Part shown: piece by piece, positions 22,101-33,842 of the stretch
How the letters are laid out: each line of letters begins with the position of its first letter
Position numbering within the stretch: the stretch's first letter is position 1
Assembly (NCBI RefSeq): GCF_022201045.2
Contig: NC_068563.1
Location: forward strand, 1,860,001-1,924,000
Source: Citrus sinensis
Lineage: Eukaryota > Streptophyta > Magnoliopsida > Sapindales > Rutaceae
DNA length: 64,000 bases
Direction: 5' to 3'
The notes under the pieces: model-generated
What the model saw: only the letters and a program-made list of their open reading frames with translations
Told to the model about the DNA's origin: nothing
Database searches by the model: none
Translations under genes and position numbers: made by a program

Positions 22101-25100
22101 GTTTGCTTGGTGTCACAGGATCAAGTTTAAGGGGAGGTGTTGGATCATAAACTTGATCCAAGATGAATAAATCAAGCCCAACTCATGGAAGATTCCATGA
22201 GTAGGTATGGTTGGTGAGGTTTGAATTATTTGTGTTAGGTGTGTTAGTTGTGGTTGGTGAAGTAGGTGAGTGGTAGATTTTAATGGATGGTGAGGATTTG
22301 TTTATTAGTTGAATAAATGAATGGTTGTAATTAGTTTGTTTCATGTATAAATACCCCCTCTCCCATTTGGTTTAAACATCAAGTGAAGTAGCAAAATCTC
22401 TAAGGTGTAGAGTGAAAAAATAAGAGTTGTAATTGGTGAGGAGTGTTGTTGAAGAAATAAAATAGTGTTTTTGTGTGTTTTATTTATTAATTCTCCAACA
22501 AAGTGGTATCAGAGCTAGTGCTTGATGCTATATATAGTCACATAGCATATCAAATCGAAGATCTCGATGAGAGGAACGTGACGCCGCAAAAATCATCCCG
22601 ATCCGAGATGGGACGCGCCCACACTTGCCGCCGGAAGTTTTCTGTCCTGAAGTTGAGCCGAACTGAACCAAGCCGAGCCGAGCTGAACCGAATCAAGTCG
22701 AACCGAGCCAACTCGAGCTGAACCAATCCGGACCGAACCAAGACTACCAAGCTGGTGTTGACCGTTGACCGACGTTGACCGTTGACTAGCGTTGACCATT
22801 GACCGTTGACCGAAAGTTGACTCGAATCCTTCCCAAGGTTTTTCGACGTGCCGGATCCATCTGTGCTTTCAGAATCTCCAAATTCTCACTCAATTTGTGA
22901 GTTATGGCAAACAGTGGTATGATGTCATTTCAAGTTCCACAATTAAAGGGAAGTAAGTTTGACAATTGGAGTATTAAAATGAAGGCTCTATTGGGCGCAC
23001 ATGATGTATGGGATGTTGTGGAGAAAGGCTTTATTGTGCCGGAAAATGAAGCCACTTTAACTGCGGCGCAGAAAGAGAATTTAAAAGACTTGAAAAAGAA
23101 AGAGAATAAAGCAAAGTATCTCATCTTTCAATCATTAGATTAAGATACTTTTGAAAAGATTGCTGATACAACCTCCTCAAAAGAAGCATGGGAGAAACTA
23201 GAGACTTCTTACAAAGGAGCGGAGCAAGTTAAGAAGGTTCGTCTCCAAACATTACGAGGAGAATTTGAGTCCTTACACATGAAGGCGTCGGAGTCAATTT
23301 CTGACTACTTTACTCGGGTTGTGACCGTTTCCAATGAATTAAAAAAAAATGGCGAGGAGTTAAAAGAGGTAAGGATCATTGAAAAGATACTTCGATCAGT
23401 AAACTTGAAGTTTGACCATATTATTGTGACAATTGAAGAAACAAGAGATCTGGAGGATATGACGATCGAGCAACTTCAAGGAAGGTTGCAAGCCTATGAA
23501 GAAAAACAAAAAAAGAAGCAAGGAATCAAAGAACAACTTCTTAAGATGGAAGTCAATTCAAAGAAAAGAGAAGAAAGCTCCGACAACGAGAGAATGCACT
23601 ATGTCGGAGGTAGAGGTCTTGGTCATGGATGAGGTTGGAATTTCAACAACAACAACTCCAATTATGTCAAAGGAGAAAGTTCAACTAGAGGACGAGGCAG
23701 AGGCAATCCAAGATCGAGGTATGTCAAATCCCAAGTACAATGCTATAATTCTCAAAAGTTTGGGCATTATGCTTCAGAATGCAGAGCTCCAAGCACCAGA
23801 ATTGAAGAGAGAGTGAACTATGTTGAAGAGAAAAATGGTGAAGATGGCACACTTTTACTAGCACACAATGACACAAGTGGAGGTCAAGAAAATACATAGT
23901 ATCTTGACACAGGTGCTAGCAATCATATAAGTGGAAACGGAAGCATGTTCGTGCAACTAAGTGAATCTGTGAATGGCAGTGTCGCTTTTGGAGATGATTC
24001 AAAAGTACCAGTGAAGGGTAGAAGTAACATTTTTTTTTGGTGCAAAAGATGGTAGCCACCAAATAATTTCAAATGTTTACTATGTGCCCAATATGAAAAG
24101 CAACATTCTTAGTTTAGGTCAACTTTTAGAAAAAAGCTATGATATTCACTTAAAAGATTATAATATTTTCCTAAGAGATGACAAAGGAAATCTAATTACA
24201 AAGCTGGAAATGTCGAAGAATAGAATGTTTCCATTAAATATTCAAAATGATGTTGCAAAATGTCTCAAAGCCTGTCACAAAGATCAATCCTGGACTTGAC
24301 ATCTTCGATATGGGCATCTCAACTTTGGAGGACTGGAGCTACTATCTAAGAAGAACATGGTGAAAGGCTTACCATACATCAATCACCCTGATCAATTTTG
24401 TGAAGGATGTTTACTTGGCAAGCAGTTCAGAAAGAGCTTTCCAAAGGAGTCAAACTCAAGAGCTCAGAAGCCACTCGAGCTCATTCAGACTGATGTGTGC
24501 GGTCCATTCAAGCCAAACTCTCTTGGTAAAAGTAACTATTTCCTTCTCTTCATAGACGATTTTTTAAGAAAATTGGGTGTATTTTTTGAAGCAAAAATTA
24601 GAAGTCTTTGAAGCTTTCAAGAAGTTTAAAGCTGCAGTTGAAAAAGAAAGTGGATACCAGATTAAATCCATGAGATCTGATCGAGGTGGAGAGTTCACTT
24701 CCAAAGAATTTTTTGAGTTTTGTGAAGCAAATGGAATTCGACGCCCTTTGACAGTTCCAAGATCCCCCCAACAAAATGGTGTTGCAGAAAGGAAGAACAG
24801 AACCATCCTCGACATGGCAAGAAGCATGCTTAAGAGTAAGAGGCTACCTAAAAAATTTTGGGCTGAAGTTGTTGCATGTGCAGTCTACTTATCCAATCGA
24901 TCTCCATCAAGAAGCGTGTGGGGCAGGACGCCACAAGAAGCTTGGAGTGGAAGAAAACCTGGCATCACCCATCTAAGAGTTTTCGGAAGCATTGCCCATG
25001 TACATGTACCAGACGAAAGTAGAGCCAAGCTGGATGACAAAAGTGAGAAGTTCATCTTCATCGGCTACGACAACAACTCCAAATGATACAAGCTTTACAA

Positions 25101-28100
25101 TCCAAACAACGGGAAGATCGTGATCAGTCGAGATGTAATTTTTGATGAAGAAGGAGAATGGGATTTTGGCTCTGGTGTGGATGACTTCAACTTCTTTCCC
25201 ATTAAAGAAGATGATCATACACAGATAAAACAAGTAGACGAACAACAAGAGCCTGTCACTCCACCTATCTCACCAGCATCAACCACATGCGGAGATTCAC
25301 CGTCGTCTTTCTTAAATGAAAGAACCGAAGAACGTACAAGGAGTCTTCAAGATCTCTATGAGGTAACTGAGAGACATAATAATCTCACTCTCTTTTGCCT
25401 CTTTGCTGATTGTGAGCCAGTCAACTTCCAAGAAGCTGCACTAGATGAGAAGTGGAGAATTGCAATGGATGAAGAAATCAAAGCCATTGTGAAGAATGAT
25501 ACTTGGGAGCTTACTACTCTTCCAAAAGGTCACAAGGCGATCGGTGTCAAATGGGTGTATAAAACAAAAAGAAATGCGAATGGAGAAATTGAAAGGCACA
25601 AGGCGAGGCTAGTTGCAAAAGGCTATAGTCAAAAGGCTGGCATAGACTATGACGAGGTATTTGCTCCTGTAGCTCGACTTGAAACTATTAGACTTATTAT
25701 TTCTTTGGCTGCTCAGAACAAATGGAAGATTTTTCAAATGGATGTGAAGTCTGTTTTCTTGAATAGATTCCTTGAAGAAGAAGTTTACATTGAACAACCA
25801 TTAGGCTATGTGGTGAAAGGACACGAGGACAAAGTTTTGAGATTGAAGAAAGCTCTTTACGGGTTAAAGCAAGCACCAAGGGCATGGAATAGCAGAATTG
25901 ACAAGTATTTTCAAGAGAAAGGCTTCACCAAATGCCCATATGAACATGCTCTCTACATCAAAGAAAAAGATGAAGATATTTTGATTGTGTGCCTGTATGT
26001 GGATGATCTCATCTTCACTGGAAGTAATCCAAGCTTGTTTGAAGAGTTTAAGAGAGTGATGATCAAAGAGTTCGAAAGGGCTAACATCGGACTGATGGCA
26101 TATTACCTCGGCATTGAAGTCAAGCAAAAGGAAGAAGGCATATTTATCTCCCAAGAAAGCTATGCAAAGGAGATTCTCAAGAAGTTCAAGATGAATGATT
26201 GTAAGCCTATAAGCACGCCAGTGGAATGCGAAGTCAAGTTATCCAAATATGATGAAGGCGAAGATATAGATCCAACATTCTTTAAAAGTTTGGTTGGAAG
26301 CCTACGTTATTTGACATGCACAAGACCAGATATCCTTTATGCTGTTGGACTTGTGAGTCGATACATGGAGAATCCAAAGATCACCCATTTTAAAGCTACA
26401 AAAAGAATCATTCGCTACATTAAAGGTACAATTAATTTCGGCTTGTTATACTCATTTTCTAATGACTACAAGCTTATTAGATATAGCGATAGCGATTGGG
26501 GTGGAGATGTAGATGATCGAAAGAGCACAACAGGATTTGTGTTCTTCATGGGAGATACTGCTTTCACATGGATGTCAAAGAAGCAACCAATTGTCACGCT
26601 ATCCACCTGTGAAGCTGAATATGTAGCCGCCACATCAAGTGTTTGTCATGCAATTTGGCTCAGAAATTTGCTGAAGGAGTTGAGTTTGGCACAAGAAGAG
26701 CCAACCGAGATTTGTGTTGATAACAAATCAGCAATTGCCCTATCCAAGAATCCAGTCTTTCATGATCGAAGTAAACACATAGACACTCGCTATCATTTCA
26801 TAAGAGAGTGTATTGCGAGAAAAGAAGTGCAAATCAAGTATGTAAAATCATAAGATCAAGCAGCTGATATCTTCACTAAGCCACTCAAGCAAGAAGACTT
26901 TGTAAGATTCAGAAGTTTGCTTGGTGTCACAGGATCAAGTTTAAGGGAAGGTGTTGGATCATAAACTTGATCCAAGATAAATAAATCAAGCCCAACTCAT
27001 GGAAGGTTCCATGAATAGGTATGGTTGGTGAGGTTTGAATTAGTTGTGTTAGGTGTGTTAGGTGTGGTTGGTGAAGTAGGTGAGTGGTAGGTTTTAATGG
27101 ATGGTGAGGATTTGTTTATTAGTTGAATAAATGAATGGTTGTAATTAGTTTGTTTCATGTATAAATACCCCCTCTCCCCTTTGGTTTAAATATCAAGTGA
27201 AGTAGCAAAATCTCTAAGGTGTAGAGAGTGAAAAAATAAGAGTTGTAATTGGTGAGGAGTATTGTTGAAGAAATAAAATAGTGTGTTTTATTTATTAATT
27301 CTCCAACACAAACCCTCTATTTTTATAAAAAATAAATAAATAAGTTATATATTAGAATAATAAATTAAAAATTAAAAAATAATGAAAAAAAGCTTAAATC
27401 CCTAATTTATATATCAATAATGAATCAAAAAACCCAAATTATAAATTATACTATCTTTTACGTTTAATTAATTAAAAGAGTGCTTGAATTAGAGAATCCA
27501 GTATTAAAAAAATTAAATCTCTAAATTTTTATTTGTTTTTTTCTTTCTTTATTATTTTATTTTAAAATATTCATTTTCTATAATTCATTGTTGATTATAA
27601 TAACTTGTTCATTATTAACTCATTTTCAAATTTACAACAATTTAAAAAAAGTAAAAAAATAAGTGAAAGTCCAAGCTTAGCCCGAGCCTGGCCCTTAAAC
27701 TTCCCCTCTAATAGGCTTAAGCCGGACTTTTTCACCATCCATAATTTATATTGCTCTTAAGTATTATACCAATTTTATTCTTTTAATTATCTACGTGTCC
27801 TTCATTTTTTAGTTCAAAAATATCTTATTAAATTTACCTTCAAACAGGAATCAATGGTTGTGGCACAAGGCATTAGTTATAGTAAATGATAGAGTTGGGC
27901 TACCGGAAGAAACAATGAATTAAAAAACAATAGCTATTGGTTGCAGATACGTAGTATAATAAGTTATAATAACACGTCAGTATTTTAATTTTTTTAATTA
28001 ATAGAACAATATGTGAGTTGGTTGAAAACATTTATTATAAGTCTTACATCCGGGTTAAAATAGAAAAAAAGAAGTATTTAAGCACGTTGACATTTTTAAT

Positions 28101-31100
28101 AAGACATTATTAGCGGGATATTAGGAACGTCATCGGAATTTTAATGGATTTTAAAATAGTAAATTACATGAGGAGTTTTATCATTATCCTTTCTTAATAT
28201 ATCTTGATGGTATGTCCTTTGTAGGTCCATTGTCATTTGACTACGAAAATTCTAGAGAAAACTCCTCAAAGTTGTTGTTGAATCCATACTCATGGACAAA
28301 GGTGAGACATTAATTAGAAAATTCTTTTACAAACTTTGTGTTTTAATAATAATAATAATAAATTTGGAATTGTATTAGAGATCTCATTGGGAGTTGCATG
28401 TAAATTATTATTCAGGTTGCCAGTATTATATTCATAGATGCACCAGCTGGCACCGGATTCTCATATGTCAAAAATTGGCAAGGATTCGTTATGAATGATA
28501 CACTTTCAGCAGTGCAAACGTATTTTTTTCTAAGAAAGGTGAGTAAAAATTGAGGTGGTGTGCGTCTTACTGCATAATAAAATCACTAACAATTAATTTA
28601 TTATAAGTTGATGACCATTTGTAAGAATATTAGCTTAGCTTTAAACTAAAAGTTAATATTTTAGCTGTTGTGCTTTATTAATTAAGTGGAAGTCCAAGTA
28701 GTGCAAACATATATACCTTAAATCATGCATCAATTGAGTCTATTGGTTTTCAAAATTAATGCATTATGCATGCTAACCAATCTTTTTAATTTGTATATGA
28801 ATGATGGATTAGTGGCTTATAGCTCATCCCAGTTTCCTCGCGAATCCACTCTATATTTTTGGCGATTCCTATTCTGGCAAAGTTCTTCCAATCGTTGTTC
28901 AAAAAATTTCTGACGGTAATTTTTTTTTTCCCCTTCTTCCATCTTAGAATTTAGTTACTCTGCATGCTGTGAAACAGAATCAAACATTTGCCAAATTCAC
29001 TTGCAGAATATAATGGCATTGATTATTACCGTATTTATCACAATTATCATTATTTAGTTGCTGATACTTTGTTGCAGGTATTGATCTCGGAGATGAGCCC
29101 AGAATGAATCTCAAAGTAGGTCACCTAGAATCGGATATCACATAAATTTTGATTTATTTCATTCTCAGTTTTTTACAGGACTATTGAATCTTAACAATTT
29201 TGATAATGGACACAGGGATATTTGCTTGGCAACCCAGTAACAGATGAGGCTTTAGACACCAATTTTAGACCACAATTCGCATATATGAAGGGACTCATCA
29301 CCCATGAAATCTACGAGGTGACTTCTTTAATCGTATATAATTTTCAAATTAATATTTTTTGTGTCTAAATATAAAATCCTTTCTCTAATGTAAGTGTCTT
29401 CATTTTTTTCCCATGCAGATATTTTATTAAGTCATATAGTTTAATAGAGTACTATTAATTTTTAAGTTAATAAGATAAGATTTTTTTAAAGTTTATTATC
29501 TAATAAATTTATTGAATTATTAATTTGTCATTTGACCCAAGCCAAGACTAACAAAAACTATCTTTTAATTGAAATTATCAAATTTATCAAGTATTAATTT
29601 AACCAGGTTCCGTTGTATATGTAAAACATAGATTTAGCTAGTTACTGGTAACCAATTAGTGGCGAAGCCATGTTAGGACCTAGGGTTGGCAGAATTCCCT
29701 AAATCTCTTTTGAGATTCGGGATCCAGGCCCATTTGAGACGAGATTCGAAATCAAATTTATCTTAGTTTACTATTCGGATCAGGATTGGGACTCAAATTT
29801 TTCCTAAATTATTGCTTGGTACAGGATTCAAGATGTTTGAAGATCCTGATCAGGATCTTAAACGTCTCGAAATCTCAGTTTCCACAGGTGCATGACAAAT
29901 TAATTTGATGAATCAGTATCACATATATATATATAGAATATATCAGTCATATGTTTATAACACATCATTTTAATAAATAAAATATATATGATATGTCGGT
30001 CATAATCGTATGACATGTCGTTTATGATAAAAACTGCAATGTGTGATAGAAAACTCATGTTATTCGGAACAATTCAAGATCCCAATTGAGACGGATCAGG
30101 ATCCATTTTTGTCCCAATTTACTACTTGATAAGGGATTTAGAACACATTTTTTGCCCGATTATCTATCAGGACAGGATCAGTATTGACAAATCCTAGCCC
30201 GTTCGGGATAAATTTTTAACCTTACCAGGGTTGAAGTTATGTAAAATCCTCAATATTTTAGGTTCAAATTATAAGGAGAAAAAAAATGGTGGGTCCTGTA
30301 GGTCTTATTCATCGATAAGTAGTTGACATCCACATTTATATAAAAATCAGACACCAAAATTAAAAGAAGGATATAAATACAAGGTATGATATATGAATAT
30401 GAACTGCCATGTATTAATTGCTTAAAATGTGTGAGATGCTTCTTTTATTTTCTGTTTACAGTCAGCCAAAAGAAATTGCAGGGGCGAGTACACGAATGCA
30501 GATCCAAGCAATGGCTTATGTAAAGCTGATCTTCAAAATATAACAGCGGTATATAGAACAAAACTCGTTGTCATTTTGTTCAATTAACTAGTATTATAAG
30601 TACAGGTAGCAAAATTAACTCACCCAATTGCATTTGTAGTGCATTGGAAAATTATGTATCCAGAACATATATGAACCTCAATGTAGTTTAGATATACTCA
30701 GAAGACCAGTGCAATTCATGTGGGATCGCGCCATCATCGAAGAAGATTCTTTTGATTTTCTCTATTCGCCAGTTCAATCAGCCCCAAGGCATTGGTGTCG
30801 GGTAAAATTCTATACACACACACAATAAATGTGCAATAACCCATCAATGTGTATAGAATCAATCAATCAACTTTGATCAAGGTAACGTATTTCATATCCA
30901 ATTAATTTTGAACGTTAATGTCTCTTTCAGTCCTAGGGTCTGATTTAATTACCCTATTAGTCCTTGAATCTATAAGTTATTTGTTTTTGTAAAATCAACT
31001 TAATTATACTTAACTTTTCATATGTTGCATGTCAGACCAAAAAAAAAAAAAAAAACCTTCGCTCGTAAAAAGTTAGATCTAACAGTTGTGGAAATAACAC

Positions 31101-32627
31101 TAGAAACCAACTAATAACCAAAACTGAAAACTCAATGGAATATATATAGGGGAATTTACTCAATTTTAAACGTAAACATATATAAGCAGCACTGCAGCGC
31201 ACATCTGTTTCTAAGGTTTCTTTACTTTTATTATTATTGTTGTTATTATTGCATATTTGCTATGTAATCAACAATTATAGTATGAGCTGCTGATGTTCCA
31301 CTTTCATAGAAAGATAACTATTTCTACTCGTACAATTGGGCAAATAATAAAGCTGTGCAAAAGGCTCTGAGAGTTCGGGAGGTATGTTATGGTTGGTTAG
31401 AGCATAGTCGCAACCCAAATCATTAAATATTATTTTTACTAATGCATTCCCATATGAGCAGGGGACAGTAGAATATTGGACGAGATGCAATAAAAGTTTG
31501 TCTTACACATATGATGTCTCAAGTGGTGTTGATTATCACCGAAAGCTCACCAAGAAAGGCTATCAAGTTTTGGTTTACAGGTAATAATATATAGAAAAGT
31601 TATTAGGAGCGTATGTTCCAATATTTTAGAATGCCAACATTTTGAAGGATGAATAAATTCATCAATGATCGGGAATGTTCAATGATCCTGAATATGTAAC
31701 TAATGAAATGATAGTTTGGAATATGCCTGATTGCTTTTTATACATGAGACTTCTTCTCCTTCTTCGAATTTTTTCACAAACGTAATTCAAGCTTGTATCT
31801 AAAAAGACACTATAACGCTCTTGTTAGCTCATATTTTATGAATTTTCAGTAAATCAAATTTAGTTTTGTCTTCTTCTAGTGCGGTTAATAGTCCCTTCTC
31901 GATTTTTTTGACCCATATTTGAGTCTTAAATTGAGTCTCAATATTATGTGTCACTCATTTACTAGATGATAGATTTCATGGCTTTTAAAGTCACTTAACC
32001 AGCATCCAATAGACGAATGCTACAATAATTGAAACTTAAATTTTGGGATACCTAGTATTGCTCTTAAAACTTTATCATGGACTTGCTATGATGGACTAGG
32101 TTTCTAGCTATCTCGTAGTCTACACATTGGACTAATTTTCTTTCACGAATACAGCGGAGATGTCGACATGGTAGTTCCATATATGGCTACTGAAGCATGG
32201 ATAAAGTCATTAAATTTGACGATTGAAACTGGCTGGCAGCCGTGGTTGGTGGAAAGTCAAGTTGCAGGGTTGGTTTATTTTCATCTCAGCTTGTTTATCA
32301 TATTTGGAATATTAACTTTAACATTATATGATATCTCACAGTTGTTTCAATTTCTACTATTGATTTCTGTAGATATTGGTACCGTTACAAGGGAAAGAAC
32401 AATTATCATTTGACATTTGCCACAGTAAAGGCAAGAATAAATCATTTTCCCTGAAAACTATCTACCGTGATTAATTAGCTAATTAAGCAGCTATATTATA
32501 TAATTAATGACTACTAATTGTGTAATTAATATGGGTTGTGCAGGGAGCAGGTCATACAGGTCCAGAGTACAAGCCTAAGGAATGTCTTGCAATGATCGAC
32601 AGGTGGTTCGCATCCTATCCTCTCTAG
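19195..32627 (+). CDS. SCPL copy 2: serine carboxypeptidase-like protein, 468 aa
   Basis: Fourteen exons: 19195-19316, 19416-19561, 28225-28301, 28416-28538, 28813-28915, 29078-29115, 29216-29317, 30462-30548, 30640-30801, 31310-31381, 31462-31580, 32155-32268, 32373-32430, 32544-32627. They sum to 1,407 bases with no stop before TAG. Residues 1-20 form a signal peptide. GGPGCSG (75-81) is the oxyanion hole, GDSYSG places the nucleophile Ser175, SGDVDM (384-389) holds the Asp and GAGHTGPEY the His445. This is family S10. GDSYSG, not GESYAG, is usual in the plant SCPL clade that includes acyltransferases using 1-O-acyl-glucosides in the vacuole; substrate unknown. Intron 13 is GC-AG. Intron 2 is 8.66 kb and full of transposons, so expression may be reduced. 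A poly(A) signal AATAAA lies at 32667-32672. Confidence 0.93.
19589..19611. repeat. (TA)n microsatellite in SCPL copy 2 intron 2
   Basis: About 11 uninterrupted TA units, just after the exon 2 donor. Likely polymorphic between accessions. Confidence 0.95.
19764..20705 (+). mobile_element. Internally deleted hAT element in SCPL copy 2 intron 2, 942 bp
   Basis: The 8-bp duplication GAAGTATG flanks it (19756-19763 and 20706-20713). Its ends, CATCGACGACTC and inverted TAGGGGCGGCTC, are diverged inverted repeats. Plus-strand traces of the transposase remain: [11 protein letters not shown] near 20375, like the start of plant hAT (ZMYM1-type) transposases, and [19 protein letters not shown] near 20490-20550, like the C-terminal dimerisation end. 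The catalytic middle is missing. It is a defective derivative of an autonomous element. Confidence 0.85.
20750..21360 (+). mobile_element. Probable copia LTR relic in SCPL copy 2 intron 2
   Basis: A segment near 21190-21235 (GATGTAGGCCACCGGCCAAA, then CTCTATGGATCTTG) has the pattern of the R/U5 part of Tnt1-type copia LTRs. A TATA-like motif, ATATATAAAG, lies near 21075, and the segment ends in CCAACA at 21360. I cannot find a matching TGTTG start or a TSD, so the left end is approximate. No internal copia DNA adjoins it. Confidence 0.5.
21361..22018. other. Unassigned intronic DNA
   Basis: AT-rich, with a stretch near 21690-21960 of moderately repeated GAGCTGATG- and AGCTCAGGTGAGC-like words. 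No gene, LTR pair or inverted ends could be found. Confidence 0.4.
22019..22137 (+). mobile_element. Truncated extra copy of the copia 3' internal end
   Basis: These 119 bases match 26833-26951, the last codons of the copia RNase H region plus the polypurine tract, and run straight into the 5' LTR at 22138. So the locus has the order internal end, LTR, full internal region, LTR. The extra copy keeps CAA where the full copy has a stop (26851), and keeps the purine tract AAGGGGAGG where the other has AAGGGAAGG. Confidence 0.9.
22138..22500 (+). repeat. 5' (shared) LTR of the copia element
   Basis: 363 bp, TG to CA. It serves both the full element and the truncated copy on its left. Confidence 0.94.
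22504..22515 (+). other. Copia primer-binding site
   Basis: TGGTATCAGAGC, complementary to the 3' end of plant initiator tRNA-Met, three bases after the LTR. Confidence 0.93.
22656..22822 (+). promoter_or_regulatory. Copia leader with repeated CGAAC/CGAGC words and eight W-box cores
   Basis: From 22656 to 22740 the leader repeats CCGAACC and CCGAGCC-type words. From 22758 to 22822 there are eight TTGACC or TTGACT hexamers in 65 bases. TTGAC[CT] is the core bound by WRKY transcription factors. The count is read directly; a role in stress-induced transcription of the element is inference. The repeats also give spurious open frames on the minus strand. Confidence 0.75.
22904..26950 (+). pseudogene. 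Copia polyprotein, broken
   Basis: Starts [14 protein letters not shown] at 22904. Order of domains: UBN2-type gag (to about 23640), a Cys-His knuckle region near 23740-23790, protease with DTGASNH near 23910, GAG-pre-integrase near 24300-24450, integrase (TDVCGP near 24490, [11 protein letters not shown] near 24770), RT (VKWVYKTK near 25550, YVDDLIF near 26000) and RNase H (to about 26950). Stops lie at 23141, 23630, 23897, 24297, 25084 and 26851, and there are frameshifts near 24030 (in a run of T) and 24570. It is not functional. The RT half, 25120-26853, is still one long open stretch. Confidence 0.93.
26952..27308 (+). repeat. 3' LTR of the copia element
   Basis: 357 bp. It lacks an 8-base TTTTTGTG-type segment and has an extra AG relative to the 5' LTR. 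Confidence 0.94.
27309..28224. other. Remainder of SCPL copy 2 intron 2
   Basis: AT-rich intronic DNA ending in the TTTGTAG acceptor. I see no coding region or complete repeat. Confidence 0.6.
29670..30235. mobile_element. Probable small hAT-like insertion in intron 7 of SCPL copy 2
   Basis: This intron is 1,144 bp against 588 bp in copy 3, and the extra DNA has repeated GATTCGGGATC / GATCAGGATC words. The possible ends TAGGGTTGGCAGAAT and inverted TAGGATTTGTCAATA resemble hAT inverted repeats, but I cannot find an 8-bp TSD, so limits and class are uncertain. Confidence 0.4.
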
Positions 32628-33137
32628 AGCCACGTTCATATAATTATTAAGTTTTCGAGATTGAAAAATAAATGTGGAAGTTAAGTGGCTGATGGCGTTG
32701 TAAACACCGATGAAATTATTTATGTTTGGCTTTACCAAACTTATGATCTGAAAAACTAGTATTGCAAGAGCCTTGATGCTCCTATTTGCTTTTTTAAAAA
32801 TGTCGCTCCAAACTCATTTGTGTACGGTTTTTTTTTCATCTTAACTTGGTTATCATATTTGTCTTATGAAATAATTATAATTGTCACACGTCTGCCATAT
32901 ATAAGCCTCGGGATCAAAAACTGTGACATGAGTAATCGTCAGAGCCGCTTTGCATTCAATAAGGGACTTAAGTGACACAAAAATTTAATGGGAATTCTAT
33001 TGAAATTGATTGATTGGACAAAATGAGAGGAGGAAACACCTCCACGTCTACCCATTAATTATAAGACAACACTGGTAGGTACTAATTTCTGGTGTTCAAT
33101 ACTAACTTTCTGAGCTTAATTCCCTCAACCACCAAAC
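32628..33137. other. Intergenic region downstream of SCPL copy 2
   Basis: Holds the 3' UTR with AATAAA at 32667-32672. Nothing else is recognised. Confidence 0.6.
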
Positions 33138-33292
33138 AAAAACCTCGGCTTCTAGGTGGACTAACTGATAATATAAGACTCTTTTACAAGATTATATAAG
33201 ACATGAATTACCTAAAAAACAAATTCATATTTCACTTGTGATAAGTATAATAAATGCCGTACCTTTCTCGGTCTTCATCAGTTCATTGAGCA
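33138..33292 (+). pseudogene. Promoter-only relic of an SCPL gene
   Basis: Matches 1083-1238, the upstream region of SCPL copy 1, including the TTATATAAG motif (33192-33200) and the TTCATTGAGCA just before the start codon. The ATG and all coding sequence are gone. About 370 bases later the DNA rejoins the other duplicated block at about 33660. This is the scar of a deleted tandem copy. Confidence 0.82.
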
Positions 33293-33842
33293 CTAGAAGA
33301 TTAACGTATAAAATGTATGTATTAGAAGCTCCCGAAACTTAATTAGATCGGTCTCAGGAGTCGGAAACCGGCAATAAGACGGCATGAGGCAAATAGCGAA
33401 GATCAAACAAAGATGAAGCCCAAAACACTAAGCTCCAAAGTTTCACTCATCGTAGCTTTAAAAAACAATGTTAATAATAATAATCCTCTCATCGTCTTCT
33501 TGTTTCCATCATAAGACCTGTTCAATGCTAACCATATGAAAACTAATAACTCTCCTTTTCCTGGTGTCAGTTCTTTTATTCTCTTGTTCGTATTCATTTC
33601 TTAATTCAATTTTATAATGCTTTTAGACTTGCCTTCTTATAAGTTACCATAGCCTTCTTGCCGTCCAAAATTGCAGTCCAAATTTGCATTAGATGCTACC
33701 GTTACCCAAAATAAAATCAAAATAGGAGCCAGCGCAGTATAAATTTACATAATCATTGATTTCTTAAGCCATGTATTGCTTCACACTTTTTAGAATCCAA
33801 TTTCTTCAATCTCAAATTGTCCCAGTTAATCAATTATTGACC

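Larger units (their letters stand above)
22138..27308 (+). mobile_element. Ty1/copia LTR retrotransposon in SCPL copy 2 intron 2
   Basis: LTRs of 363 bp (22138-22500) and 357 bp (26952-27308) begin TGTTGGATC and end TCTCCAACA. They differ by about nine substitutions and two indels, near 2.5 percent. The primer site TGGTATCAGAGC (22504-22515) matches initiator Met tRNA, as is usual for plant copia. A TATA-like TATAAATA lies at about 22346. Integrase comes before RT in the polyprotein. It lies in the same orientation as the host gene. A clean TSD cannot be shown because a partial extra copy adjoins the left end. Confidence 0.95.

Noticed and set aside
22550-22799. Ser/Arg-rich minus-strand frames in the copia leader
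   Set aside because: Produced by the short tandem words of the leader; low-complexity translation.
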